Below, one piece after another: positions 52,133-61,296 of a stretch of DNA of 64,000 nucleotides; position 1 is the first letter of the stretch; each line of letters starts with the position of its first letter. The translations under genes were made by a program, and so were the position numbers. The notes below the pieces were generated by a model. The model worked only from the letters and a program-made list of their open reading frames with translations. It ran no database searches and was not told the origin of the DNA. This DNA is from Phycisphaerae bacterium (GTDB taxonomy: Bacteria > Planctomycetota > Phycisphaerae > Phycisphaerales > UBA1924): assembly GCA_022180725.1 (NCBI GenBank), contig BQMO01000014.1:62001-126000 (forward strand), given 5' to 3'.

Positions 52133-53221
52133 ATGTTCATACACGCGCTGGTGATGAGCGGCATGATGACCACGGGGTATGCGGCCTCGCCCCCGCCGAT
52201 CGTGGCCCCCGTCGGACAGACGGAGGACACGCTGGCATGGCTGGCGCGGCGCGTCGCCGACCTCGATCTGGATGACCTGGCGGCGCGCGAGGCCGCCGCG
52301 TTGGAAGTTGCATCCGATCCTCGCACGAACCTGGCGCTGCTGGAGCGGTATTTGGCGCGCGCGGGCGACTCGAACGGGACGCTGTCCGCCGAGCAACGCG
52401 AGTGCCTCACGCGCCTCGCGGTGGGATTGTTCAAGGCCGAACCGCGCGGCGCGATGGGCGTGTCGTTCGCGGGGTTTGACGCGGCGGAGGGGGTCGAAAT
52501 CCTGAGCACGGTCGAGGGGTTCGACGCGAGGCGGGTGCTGCGCGCGGGGGACATCATCCGCACGATGGACGGCATGCCGGTCCGGTTCAACCAGGACGCG
52601 CGCGCGGTGATTCTCTCGCACGACCCGGGCGACGCGCTGGTCATGGAGATCGTGCGCGGGGGCGAGGTGCAGACCGTGACGATGACGCTGGGCGCGTTCT
52701 CGGAGTTGCGGAACGCGGCGGAGCCCAACGACCTCGTGCTCGCGACCGCGTGGGAGATTCGGTGTGCCCGGCGCGCGGGGGCCATGGCGACGGCGGCGCC
52801 GGTGCTCGAATCGGGGTTGGAAGCCTCGCGGTGGGCGTCGCTGACGATGGCCCGCCGACCTCTTCCCGCGCCGGGGCGAGCCGGCCTTCCGCGCGGGTGG
52901 AACCAGGCGGACGTGAAGCCGGATGTGCCCCGAGTGGCCGCGGGAGGCGAGCACCGAGGCGTTCCCGTGGAGATCGACCTCGACTTTGCCGCCCGGAACC
53001 TGATGGGAGACCATCCTCACCAGGCCAACATCATGGCCCAGATTTCCGACCTTTCGCGGCGGATCATGAACGGCGAGGCGAGATTGCGCGCGGGGAACTT
53101 GAACGCGGCGACACGCCGAAACCTCATCGCGCAGTTGGAGCGTGAGCGCTCGTTGCGGGATCAGTTTCGCGAGCAGTTGAAGCGGCTGCGCAACGCGGAC
53201 CCGCCCAAGGACCCGCGGTAA
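52133..53221 (+). CDS. Exported PDZ-domain protein
   Basis: The 362-residue protein has a signal peptide (1-18, ending GYAAS), an N-terminal helical part (about 30-100), and a PDZ-like domain (about 105-190): GAMGVSFAGFDAAEGVEILS, then LRAGDIIRTMDGMPV, a classic PDZ carboxylate-loop and helix pattern. After an unstructured stretch, a helical tail (300-360) is Arg/Glu-rich and likely coiled coil. There is no protease domain. PDZ domains bind exposed C-termini; a periplasmic scaffold or adaptor role is inferred. Confidence 0.72.
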   Translation: MFIHALVMSGMMTTGYAASPPPIVAPVGQTEDTLAWLARRVADLDLDDLAAREAAALEVASDPRTNLALLERYLARAGDSNGTLSAEQRECLTRLAVGLFKAEPRGAMGVSFAGFDAAEGVEILSTVEGFDARRVLRAGDIIRTMDGMPVRFNQDARAVILSHDPGDALVMEIVRGGEVQTVTMTLGAFSELRNAAEPNDLVLATAWEIRCARRAGAMATAAPVLESGLEASRWASLTMARRPLPAPGRAGLPRGWNQADVKPDVPRVAAGGEHRGVPVEIDLDFAARNLMGDHPHQANIMAQISDLSRRIMNGEARLRAGNLNAATRRNLIAQLERERSLRDQFREQLKRLRNADPPKDPR

Positions 53222-53227
53222 CCGCGT

Positions 53228-55936
53228 TCATCGCACGAGACGCACTTTCGCGGGGCTTGCGCCGTGCTCGTCGAACATGACGAGTTCGTTCGGACCGTCG
53301 GCCTTCAACCAGGACGCGGGAACCAGGTATCGGCTCTGCGGGGGCACACGCCGCCCCGACGCCGTGGCGATGAAGTATCGACCGAGATGCCGACCGTTCA
53401 CGTACACCTGCCCCTTGGTCATCCCGAGAGGTTCGAGCCAGAGGCGGCCATGGGCCGGGGAGGCGTCGAAGGATGATCGCCACCAAGCCGGGGTGCCGGC
53501 GGGGTGGCGTGCGGGCTTGGAAGAGAATGCCGATGGGGCGGCCTGCTCCCATTTCGCAAAGGCGATGGAGGCTTCGCCCAGGAGCGAGGGAGTCGCGTCC
53601 TCGAACTTGACACTGCCCGCTAGCACGGTGCGGACCCGTTCGGGGTTCGCGCTGCCGAGGACAGCGACCTGGATGAGATTCATGGAGCGTCCGAGGAGTT
53701 CAGGCTCCAACAAAACGCGCCAGGGGCCGCTCCGATCAATGACCTGGATGACCTTGTCGTTCACCACGAGGAGCGAGGTTTCGGGAAGTGTCGAGAAAGT
53801 CATCAGCACCGGCGACTTGTGCTTATGCGGGAGGCGCCAGGTGATGCGATCCGGTGCGGTCGTATCACCCTGCGCGACATCCCAGATCGGGGCGCGGAAG
53901 GCCAAGGGGTCGAGCGGGAGCCCCGGCTCAAGTTCCGGCTTGGCCAGACGCAGCGGGGCGACCTCCATCGCGGGGCCGAGCAGCCCCTTGGGTTCGCCCA
54001 TATGGACACCCTCGCTCATGCGACCGGCGTTCTCCGCAAGGATGACCAACGACTGCTCGCCCTTGTGGATGTGAAGCGAGAGGGAAGGTTCGGCACCCGG
54101 GCCGAGCCCCATGATGCCGAGCGATTTCCCCTCCGAAAAGAAATGCAGGCGATCACCGGCGAACGGGTACGCGACGTGGATGTGCCGGGGGCGGTCGCTG
54201 GTGAACGTCATCCGGTACCAGCCGTAGCCGACAGGGCACCCCAGGGAGGTGAGATCGGTCTGGCCCGAGATCGCCGCGAAGCGAGCGCTCGAACCGTCGA
54301 CATAATCGGCCACGAGCGCTTGGGACCACGGCCCGGGCGCGGGGCGTGGGACGCGGGTGCGCTTGGGCGGTGGCGGGGCGTGAAGCGTCCGGCGCTTGCC
54401 GTCGGCGCCGAGGAAGGTGCAGGATTTCTCGCCGTCGGGGAACATCGGAGTCCCGTCGGGTCGCACGCCGCCGACGCCGAGGTACACGCCGTCATCGGTG
54501 AAATAGATGCGGTCGGTTTGTTCCTCGTTCACGACAACCAGGGTGAGACCCTCGTGATCAATGATCACCGGGGTGGCGTCGTCGGGGACGAGCACTTCGA
54601 CGGGCGATCCGTTGACACTGATCACCCCCTCGACACCCATGGGCGCAAACAGGACGACGGCCTGGCCGACCATGCCGAGGGCGCTGAGATTGGTGTAGTC
54701 GATCCTCGAGCGCTGCCCCGCCGTGACCCCGAAGAAGCACCATGCGACGCCGTTCGAGGTGACGGGGACGGACATGGACGTGCCGTCGCCCATGAGCACG
54801 GGCACCGATCGGAGGCGAGGCTTGGCGGCATGCGGCTCGTCGCCAAAGACAAAGGCGACGCCCCCCTGGGCGCCCGTGGCGTGGATGACCGCGCACGCCT
54901 CGCCGCCCGGTTCGACGCAGATGGGTAGGAACGTCGGATCAAGGTTTGAAAAAACGCGCGCAAACTTCGAGGACGCCAGCACCAGCCGTCGGAGCACCCG
55001 ATACGCCGGGGTGAGTTCGCCGTCTTCACGGAGGATCGACCCGTGTGCATTCGACGTGGTGCAGACGGCGTCCGGCCCGTCGGCCAGGCGGCCCGCCGTA
55101 AATCCGAAGTTGGTGCCCCCGCAGAATGAGGTGAGATTGAACTGGCCGCCGGCCGCGGTAATCTCCGCGAGACGCCGGAGCAGAACATGGGGAGCCGAGG
55201 CGGGGGTCGGCTCGCGTCCCCAGACGGAGGGCGAGGCAAAGGGGAGTTCGATGACCACGCGTGGCTGCGCGGGACGCACGGCGGTCAGTTGACGAAGCGT
55301 GGCGAGCGTGACATCGGCCGACGCCCATCCATCGACTTGCCCTTCGATGCTCTTCCAGAGGTTGTTCGAGTTGACGAGGGGCACGTTCAGCCCGGATTCG
55401 CGGATGTACCGCGTGAGTTCGCCGAGGTAGGCATCCCCGATGGAATCGTGCCCGCACGTCCAACCTGTTTCGCAGCGGAGCATGACGATCGGGCCGCCGG
55501 TTCCCGGCGCGGTGACCTGCCATCCCTTGATCTGCTCGGCGACCGCGGCGATGAAGCGCGACGTCGCTTCGAGAAAGGACTGGCTGTTCGTGCGGATCGG
55601 CGTGCCCGCGAGCCAGGGCGGGAGTCCGCCGAACTCCCACCCGGAACCGATGTACGGGCCCAGGCCGAGCGTTACGTACATGCCGGCCTTCGCGCAAAGG
55701 TCCACGAAGTGTCGAAGGTCGTTGTCGCCCGAAAAGTCGAACTTCCCAGGCCGGATCTCGTGTCGGTTCCAGATCACGGGCGATTCGATGGCGTTCAGGC
55801 CCATGTGCTTGGCGGCGTGAATCCGCTCGGCCCAGGATTCGCGGGGCACTCGCGCGAAGGGAATGCGCCCGGAGACCAGCCACACGCGCCGGCCGTCAAT
55901 AAGAAAACTCCGCCCATCTTGCGTCACTGAGGGCAT
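53228..55936 (-). CDS. GH35-family (beta-galactosidase-like) protein with altered active site
   Basis: The 902-residue protein has the GH35 TIM-barrel in its first 320 residues: GRRVWLVSGRIPFARVPRE, WNRHEIRPGKFDFSGDNDL (56-74), GPYIGSGWEFGGLPPWL (93-109). The signature GGP-x-Q-x-E-N-E reads GGPIVMLRCETGW (147-159): the active-site Glu (second of ENE) is Gly158. Glu230 in VVIELPF may hold the nucleophile place. Beta-sandwich domains follow (about 560-900). No signal peptide is seen. ATG 55936 has AGGGAGAAGG 6 nt upstream. Hydrolysis is doubtful; binding of galactosides is possible. Confidence 0.78.
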   Translation of the reverse strand: MPSVTQDGRSFLIDGRRVWLVSGRIPFARVPRESWAERIHAAKHMGLNAIESPVIWNRHEIRPGKFDFSGDNDLRHFVDLCAKAGMYVTLGLGPYIGSGWEFGGLPPWLAGTPIRTNSQSFLEATSRFIAAVAEQIKGWQVTAPGTGGPIVMLRCETGWTCGHDSIGDAYLGELTRYIRESGLNVPLVNSNNLWKSIEGQVDGWASADVTLATLRQLTAVRPAQPRVVIELPFASPSVWGREPTPASAPHVLLRRLAEITAAGGQFNLTSFCGGTNFGFTAGRLADGPDAVCTTSNAHGSILREDGELTPAYRVLRRLVLASSKFARVFSNLDPTFLPICVEPGGEACAVIHATGAQGGVAFVFGDEPHAAKPRLRSVPVLMGDGTSMSVPVTSNGVAWCFFGVTAGQRSRIDYTNLSALGMVGQAVVLFAPMGVEGVISVNGSPVEVLVPDDATPVIIDHEGLTLVVVNEEQTDRIYFTDDGVYLGVGGVRPDGTPMFPDGEKSCTFLGADGKRRTLHAPPPPKRTRVPRPAPGPWSQALVADYVDGSSARFAAISGQTDLTSLGCPVGYGWYRMTFTSDRPRHIHVAYPFAGDRLHFFSEGKSLGIMGLGPGAEPSLSLHIHKGEQSLVILAENAGRMSEGVHMGEPKGLLGPAMEVAPLRLAKPELEPGLPLDPLAFRAPIWDVAQGDTTAPDRITWRLPHKHKSPVLMTFSTLPETSLLVVNDKVIQVIDRSGPWRVLLEPELLGRSMNLIQVAVLGSANPERVRTVLAGSVKFEDATPSLLGEASIAFAKWEQAAPSAFSSKPARHPAGTPAWWRSSFDASPAHGRLWLEPLGMTKGQVYVNGRHLGRYFIATASGRRVPPQSRYLVPASWLKADGPNELVMFDEHGASPAKVRLVR

Positions 55937-56041
55937 GTGTTGCCTTCTCCCTAACACGCCGCAAACAATCGGTGAATTTCAAGGTCAGGAACGCAAAGCA
56001 AGCATCTGACCAAGGTCGCTACGATAGACGCGAACGAATCC

Positions 56042-56074
56042 TGTCTCAACAGACATTAGGAAAATGTTAGGAAA
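56042..56074. promoter_or_regulatory. Palindrome and direct repeat in the GH35-TolC divergent gap
   Basis: TGTCT-CAAC-AGACA (56042-56055) is a 5-bp inverted repeat, followed by two TTAGGAAA copies (56056-56063 and 56067-56074) 11 bp apart, one helical turn. The spacing and position between two divergent genes suggest an operator, but no regulator is known. Confidence 0.4.
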
Positions 56075-56141
56075 TAAAGCGAGTGAATTACAAGCATACC
56101 GGCCAGATTAGATGGGGATGTTTGCGCGAAAGGGGAGGAGT

Positions 56142-57860
56142 ATGAGGGCGACCCAATGGCTGTGGACGGCGGTAGGCGGTGTCGTCCTGGGATGGGGGAG
56201 TTGGGGATGTTCCCCGGGGATGGAGTCGATCGATGCGAGGATTGCGCGACTGACCTCGGAAACGTCCGCCGGCACGGGAACTTGGCAGGGGCCGCCGCGA
56301 TCTCCCGATCGCGGGACGACACGTGAGGCGATCCGGCTCGCAAGCAACGGGCGCCCCGCGACGATCAACCCTGAGGCGGGTGGGTTGAAGTACACGATGG
56401 CGGATCCATCGCGCGATGTCTCGTCACGGCTTGCGGCGTATGCACACGCCGCGGGCACCGTGGGGGTTGACACGGGGCGTGAACTCAGCATCCGGGACGC
56501 GTTGCGAAGAGCGCAGCAGTCGTCGCGGGAGTTTCTGACGGCGCAGGAGCAGTACATCTTGGCGGCGATCGCGTTGCTGGTGGAGCGGCATCAGTGGGGG
56601 CCGAGGCTGTTCAACGACACATCGGTTTCGCTCGGGGGCGCCGGGGACGACGGGCACTTCACGCACGCGGTGGACATCGTGAACACGCTCCGGGCGACCC
56701 AGCGGCTGCCGTCGGGCGGGACGCTGGAGGCGCGATGGGTCTGGGCGGCGACGGAACAACTGCGGGAAACGTCCACGGGGCGGTACACGCAATCGAGCCG
56801 GCTGGTGCTGAGCGGCGAGGTGCCGCTGCTGCGCGGGGCGGGGCTGGCGGCGCGCGAGAGTCTGATCCAGGCGGAGCGGGACGTGGTCTACGCGGCACGA
56901 GACTTTGAGCGATTCCGCCGCGAGTTCCTGGTGGACATCGCACGGGACTATGTCGAACTGCAGAACACACGGTCGGCGATCGCGAACCAGGAGCGGCAGT
57001 TGCGGAGCCTGCGCGACAACGCGAAGCGGACCGCGGCGAGGGTGGCGGCCGGGCGGATCGAGGCGTTCGAGCAGGGCATCGCGGACAACGAGGTGCTCGG
57101 CGCGGAGGCCTCGCTGGCGTCGCAGCGGGAGCAGTACATTCTGCAGTTGGAACGGTTCAAGATCCGGCTGGGACTTGAGCCGACGGACCTGATCCGCATC
57201 ACCGACGAGACGCTCGACGTGCCGGAGCCGGAGATTGATTTGGAAGGCGCCTCGCGCTTGGCGCTGGAGTATCGGCTGGACTTGCAGAACCAGCGTGATC
57301 GGCTGGATGATGCCAGGCGCGACGTGGCGATTGCGCGGAACGCGCTGCTGCCGCAACTCGACGTCGGGGCGAGCGTGACCGTTCCCACCGATGACGACGA
57401 ACGCGTCGGGGGGCTGTCCCCGAGCCCGGACGATCTGCGGTACGAGGCGTCGGCCACGCTCGGCCTGCCGCTGGATCGGCGCGCGGAGCGGCTGCGGCAT
57501 CGGGCGACGATCATCCAGCTGGAACGTGCGACGAGGGAGTATGAGCGTGCGCAGGACGAGGCGATTGTCGCGGTGCGGTCGGCGTTGAGGCGGGTCGACC
57601 TGGCGCGGTTCCAGTTGCGGCTGGCGGAGCAGCAGGTGGAGATCAACCGCAAGCGGCGGCGCGGGCAGGAACTCCGCGCGGACACGATCGACACGCAGGT
57701 GCTGCTGGACTCGGAAAATGCCCTGTTGGCGGCCGAGAACCAGCGGGATCGGGCGCAGGCGAATCTGCGGATCGCGGTGCTCAACTACCTGCTGGAGTCG
57801 GATCAGCTGCGCGTGGCGCGGGACGGGACGCTGGAGCGACTCCCGGGGATGGGCGGGTGA
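56142..57860 (+). CDS. TolC-like outer-membrane efflux lipoprotein
   Basis: The 572-residue protein has a lipoprotein signal (Cys23 in SWGC) and the OEP fold: long helices with heptad-like patterns over about 105-350 and 370-560, e.g. RRAQQSSREFLTAQEQYILA, FVELQ-like VDIARDYVELQNTRSAIANQ and RVDLARFQLRLAEQQVEINR. TolC-type trimers form the outer-membrane and periplasmic duct of tripartite efflux or type I secretion. The partner pump and adaptor are not in the window. ATG 56142 follows AGGGGAGGAG. Confidence 0.82.
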   Translation: MRATQWLWTAVGGVVLGWGSWGCSPGMESIDARIARLTSETSAGTGTWQGPPRSPDRGTTREAIRLASNGRPATINPEAGGLKYTMADPSRDVSSRLAAYAHAAGTVGVDTGRELSIRDALRRAQQSSREFLTAQEQYILAAIALLVERHQWGPRLFNDTSVSLGGAGDDGHFTHAVDIVNTLRATQRLPSGGTLEARWVWAATEQLRETSTGRYTQSSRLVLSGEVPLLRGAGLAARESLIQAERDVVYAARDFERFRREFLVDIARDYVELQNTRSAIANQERQLRSLRDNAKRTAARVAAGRIEAFEQGIADNEVLGAEASLASQREQYILQLERFKIRLGLEPTDLIRITDETLDVPEPEIDLEGASRLALEYRLDLQNQRDRLDDARRDVAIARNALLPQLDVGASVTVPTDDDERVGGLSPSPDDLRYEASATLGLPLDRRAERLRHRATIIQLERATREYERAQDEAIVAVRSALRRVDLARFQLRLAEQQVEINRKRRRGQELRADTIDTQVLLDSENALLAAENQRDRAQANLRIAVLNYLLESDQLRVARDGTLERLPGMGG

Positions 57861-57946
57861 GCGCTCGATGGAAATCGAACTGGAAACGGTTCGTTTGCCG
57901 ATGGGGTTAGGCCGGGCGGCGGACCGGTGAAGGCAAGGGGCAGGGC

Positions 57947-58546
57947 ATGGAGCCGAGAGTCGAGCACCAGTCGGGCCGGCGGGTTGTAGAAGTTGACGCG
58001 ATCGGGATCGTCCGAACGTCGCGGCTGATGCTTCGGCCGTTGCGCGAGAGTGATCATGACGAGTTCCTGCGTGTCCTGGCGTGCAGCCGCGACCATCTCG
58101 GGCGATATTCAACGCTGCACCTTCCGGGTGAGGATGATGCCGGCGTATTCATGCGGCAATGCCGTCTGGCGCGGGAAGGGGATGCACGCGGCACGGCGTG
58201 GCGACGGGCGGGGTTTCTCGAGAATGGTCGGCTGGTGGGGTGCTTCAACATCAACGTCATCACACGGGGGCTGAGTTGGACGGGGGATGCGAACTGGTGG
58301 GTCTCGGCCGACCAGGTTGGGCGGGGGTTGGGCACCGAGGGAATGCTCGCGTTGGTGGACCATGCGCTGTCCGAACTGCCGCGGGGTCTGGGACTTCACG
58401 TGCTTCGTGCGGCGATCATGCCGGAGAACGTGCGGAGCGTTCGACAGGTGACGCGGGCCGGATTCACGCCGACAGGGGAGCGTGTTCGGCTGGCCGTGGG
58501 CTCGCGGTGGGAAATGCACGAGTTGTACGAGCGTCGAGCGGAGTAG
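57947..58546 (+). CDS. GNAT N-acetyltransferase (RimJ/RimL-like)
   Basis: The 199-residue protein carries the GNAT fold in the RimJ/RimL arrangement: RLMLRPLRESDHDEFLRVLA (about 26-45), GFLENGRLVGCFNINVI, then the acetyl-CoA loop VGRGLGTEGMLALVDHAL (R/Q-x-x-G-x-G/A) and AAIMPENVRSVRQVTRAGFT. RimJ/L enzymes acetylate ribosomal protein N-termini, but the family covers many small-molecule and peptide substrates. It stands alone between the TolC-like gene and the SLATT gene; substrate unknown. Confidence 0.88.
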   Translation: MEPRVEHQSGRRVVEVDAIGIVRTSRLMLRPLRESDHDEFLRVLACSRDHLGRYSTLHLPGEDDAGVFMRQCRLAREGDARGTAWRRAGFLENGRLVGCFNINVITRGLSWTGDANWWVSADQVGRGLGTEGMLALVDHALSELPRGLGLHVLRAAIMPENVRSVRQVTRAGFTPTGERVRLAVGSRWEMHELYERRAE

Positions 58547-58550
58547 CGGC

Positions 58551-59510
58551 TCAGGGCAGGTTCGGCCCGAGCCAGACCGAATGCTCGCGGGAAATAGCGG
58601 CTTCGGCGCGCTGGACCAGCGTTTGAAACTCCGCTTCGGCGGCGTCGGGCGCGAGCGTCGCGAGGCGGACTTCCAGGCTGTGGGCGGCGGCCTCGATAAG
58701 GCGGAGATCGTCGGCGGCGATGGAGTACGTGGTGATGAGGTCGCCGTACCGACGGAACTGCGTCCAGGCGATGCAGGAGGCGGCGACGGTGGCGAAGATG
58801 CCGGGGTACCCGAGTTGGAAGACGGCATCCACCTGCCCGAGATCGACTTGTCGCACGATGAACCAGGCCGCGAGGGCGAGCGCGGCCACTTCAAGCGCGA
58901 ACACCAGGCCGTAGAAGACCGAATCGCGCGACGCGTTGAACTTCGATTTCCGGTCGTACCAGGCACACTGATCGGCGATGCGGTGCGTGCGGAGAGTCGC
59001 AAGTCGCTCCTGGAGGGATGCCCCGGCGAGGGATCGCATCCAGGGCGTAATCCAGGCGGACCCGACACCCTCGTCGGCGAGGCAATGGCGTGTGCGGGTG
59101 AGGCGCTTGCGGAGTTCGCCGACGGCGTTGACGAAGCGTTCGTCGCGTGAGCCGGCGCCGGGCAGCGGGGCGCCCATGGCGTAATACCAGGCGAGGCACT
59201 TGGTGTTTTCCGCCAGCGCCCGGCACTGGAACCAGCGTTCGTCGGGGTTGTTGTGACGAAGGAAAAAGGAAAGCACGAGGGTCACAAAGAGGAGCGCCGC
59301 GCTGACGACGCTGAGCGGGCCGGAGATGCGGTCATTCCCGGCCTCGTCCTTGAACAGCCCCGCGGTCGCGATGTTGGTCACGATGGTGACGGCGACAAGG
59401 AGCACCAACTGCGCCACCATCATGAACACAAACTCGCGCTGACGGGCGATGGCCGCGCGGTCGGCCGCGACGAAGATCGAGGGATACTCGGGGGGCTGTA
59501 AAGCGGGCAT
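58551..59510 (-). CDS. SLATT/DUF4231-like 2TM membrane protein
   Basis: The 319-residue protein has two pairs of membrane helices (about 32-55 with 68-85, and 195-215 with 223-245) and the DUF4231 signs: YPSIFVAADRAAIARQREF (9-27), ERWFQCRALAENTKCLAWYY (about 90-109), RIADQCAWYDRKSKFNASRD (about 180-199), and a C-terminal helix with ITTYSIAADDLRLIEAAAHS. SLATT domains are predicted membrane effectors of nucleotide-based defence, usually beside a SMODS or SLOG gene; none is present here. GGAGG lies 6 nt before ATG 59510. Confidence 0.72.
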   Translation of the reverse strand: MPALQPPEYPSIFVAADRAAIARQREFVFMMVAQLVLLVAVTIVTNIATAGLFKDEAGNDRISGPLSVVSAALLFVTLVLSFFLRHNNPDERWFQCRALAENTKCLAWYYAMGAPLPGAGSRDERFVNAVGELRKRLTRTRHCLADEGVGSAWITPWMRSLAGASLQERLATLRTHRIADQCAWYDRKSKFNASRDSVFYGLVFALEVAALALAAWFIVRQVDLGQVDAVFQLGYPGIFATVAASCIAWTQFRRYGDLITTYSIAADDLRLIEAAAHSLEVRLATLAPDAAEAEFQTLVQRAEAAISREHSVWLGPNLP

Positions 59511-59534
59511 GCGCGGCCTCCGGGATGAGGCGGC

Positions 59535-59540
59535 ATCATA
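59535..59540 (-). promoter_or_regulatory. -10 hexamer TATGAT upstream of the SLATT-like gene
   Basis: TATGAT on the minus strand, 24 nt before ATG 59510, with GGAGG between. A leadered arrangement, unlike the leaderless starts nearby. Confidence 0.45.
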
Positions 59541-59558
59541 CCGAAACGGCACGGCGTG

Positions 59559-60347
59559 TCAGCGCTTGGCTCGTCCCGCCGCGGCGGCGGCCTTGGCCAG
59601 GGCCACGAAGTCGGCGGCGTTGAGGGAGGCCCCGCCGACGAGACCACCGTCGACATCCGGCTGCGCGAAGATGTCGGGGGCGATATCGGGCTTGAGGGAC
59701 CCGCCGTAGACAATGCGGAGTCGCTGGGCAGAGTCCTTGCCGTAGGAGCGTTCGATCAGCTGGCGGATCTGCGCGTGGGCGTCCTGCGCGTCCTGGGGTG
59801 TTGCGGTCTTCCCCGTGCCGATCGCCCAGACGGGTTCGTAGGCGATGACGAGGCGCTCAAGGTAACTGGCGGGGATATCGGCCAGGCCGGTCTTGACCTG
59901 GCGGGCGGTGATGATGTCCTGATGTCCCGCGGTGCGTTCGTCGAGGGTTTCCCCGACACAGAGGACGGCATCAAGCCCGGATTCGAGGACGGTGCGGAGT
60001 TTCCTGTTGATGAGTTCGTCTTTCTCACCGAGAACATGCCGGCGTTCGGAGTGCCCGACGAGCACGACCTGCGTGCCGCAATCACGGAGCATGGCGACGG
60101 AGACTTCGCCGGTGAAGGCGCCGTCGGGCTGGAAGTACACGTCCTGGGCGCCGAGACGAATCGAGGACCCACGGTCGCGGAGGATGGCGCGGACGGTGAG
60201 GAGGTAGGGGAAGGGGGGGAACAGGGCGGGTTCAACGCCATCGACGCTGATCAGACCATCGGTCACGCCCCGCGCCAGGTCGGAGCCGGTCGTGCGATTG
60301 GTGTTCATCTTCCAGTTGCCGCCGAGGAAGGGTTTGCGATCGGACAT
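59559..60347 (-). CDS. tpiA: Triosephosphate isomerase
   Basis: The 262-residue TIM-barrel enzyme interconverts DHAP and glyceraldehyde 3-phosphate in glycolysis. Catalytic residues are all visible: Asn11 and Lys13 in GGNWKMN, His99 in VGHSERR, Glu171 in AYEPVWAIGTGK, and the phosphate loop YGGSLKPD. ATG 60347 has TACGCT 6 nt upstream. It lies 55 bp after the pseudopilin gene on the same strand. Confidence 0.97.
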   Translation of the reverse strand: MSDRKPFLGGNWKMNTNRTTGSDLARGVTDGLISVDGVEPALFPPFPYLLTVRAILRDRGSSIRLGAQDVYFQPDGAFTGEVSVAMLRDCGTQVVLVGHSERRHVLGEKDELINRKLRTVLESGLDAVLCVGETLDERTAGHQDIITARQVKTGLADIPASYLERLVIAYEPVWAIGTGKTATPQDAQDAHAQIRQLIERSYGKDSAQRLRIVYGGSLKPDIAPDIFAQPDVDGGLVGGASLNAADFVALAKAAAAAGRAKR

Positions 60348-60353
60348 GATGGG

Positions 60354-60359
60354 AGCGTA
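60354..60359 (-). promoter_or_regulatory. -10-like TACGCT, 6 nt before tpiA
   Basis: TACGCT on the minus strand with a 6-nt spacer to ATG 60347, the same hexamer as at def. Confidence 0.5.
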
Positions 60360-60402
60360 GGGGGCAACTCGGGCGGCGCAGTCAACGGCGTCGGTGATGC
60401 AC

Positions 60403-61290
60403 TCAGGGGTGAGGGAGGGCCTTCTCGGGGTTGGCGTAGAGGGTGGGATTGCCGCCGGTGTTCTCGGCCCAAACGACGGCCGGGTCGTTCGCGGGCCCGA
60501 GTCCCCGTGGGAAAGCGAGAGCGTCGATGTTGGCGGCGTGCCCGTCGGCAAAGGAGGCGTTGACGGAGCCGCCGCCCAGGCCGGGGTGGCGGTAGCCGAT
60601 GCGGGAGTTCGGCGTGCCGATCTTGTTGTCGCGATGGCGGCCGGCGTAGACCCCGTCGGCGGTGGCAATCAGTTGATCGGGCCGCTGAAAGAAGTGCGTG
60701 CGGACCTGTTCAAGGATCAGGCCATTGGAACCGGGGCCGTAACCCACGGAACCGGTGTAGTGGTAGTTCTGCTCGACCTGGGTGGACCCGCCGATGGGGT
60801 TGAGGGCGTTGATCCAGTACGAAACGCGGAGAATTCTCTCAAAGCCGCGCTCGGGGACGGTGACGGGGACATTCGCCGAACCCGTGCGCACGAACGGCCA
60901 GTCCATCCAGCCCTTGGTGTTGTTGGGATCGGCGCCGGTCTGGCCCGTAGCGACGCCCTCGACGTCGAGAGTGTCGGGGCAGACGAACGGCCCCTTGTTG
61001 GTGGTGCGGGCGCCTTGCATGTACCCATCGCGGTCGAGGATCGGCCCCCATCCGTCGAGGGGCTCGGTGGTGTCAAGGCCGGTCATGTTGTACGAGGGGA
61101 TGACGCGGTCCTTGTGGTCAGCGTTGTACGCGGCGAAACCCTGCGCGATGGAACGACTGGTAGCCAGGCACGTTGTTGATTTGGCGGTGCGGCGGGCCGA
61201 ACCGAGCGCGGGGAGCAGCACGCCGATGAGCACGGCGATGATCGCGATGACCACGAGGAGTTCGATCAGGGTGAAGGCTCGTCGCGGCAT
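60403..61290 (-). CDS. Type II pseudopilin-like exported protein
   Basis: The 295-residue protein starts [20 protein letters not shown], a prepilin cleavage site and helix, followed by a soluble domain with GPFVCPDTLDVEG and, near the end, GGGSVNASFADGHAAN, the ADGH version of the planctomycete pseudopilin C-terminal motif. It is a stand-alone copy, 61 bp downstream of uvrA. TATACT lies 6 nt before the ATG. It resembles the proteins at 7807 and 10496 in design but not closely in the body. Confidence 0.83.
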   Translation of the reverse strand: MPRRAFTLIELLVVIAIIAVLIGVLLPALGSARRTAKSTTCLATSRSIAQGFAAYNADHKDRVIPSYNMTGLDTTEPLDGWGPILDRDGYMQGARTTNKGPFVCPDTLDVEGVATGQTGADPNNTKGWMDWPFVRTGSANVPVTVPERGFERILRVSYWINALNPIGGSTQVEQNYHYTGSVGYGPGSNGLILEQVRTHFFQRPDQLIATADGVYAGRHRDNKIGTPNSRIGYRHPGLGGGSVNASFADGHAANIDALAFPRGLGPANDPAVVWAENTGGNPTLYANPEKALPHP

Positions 61291-61296
61291 CGGAGG

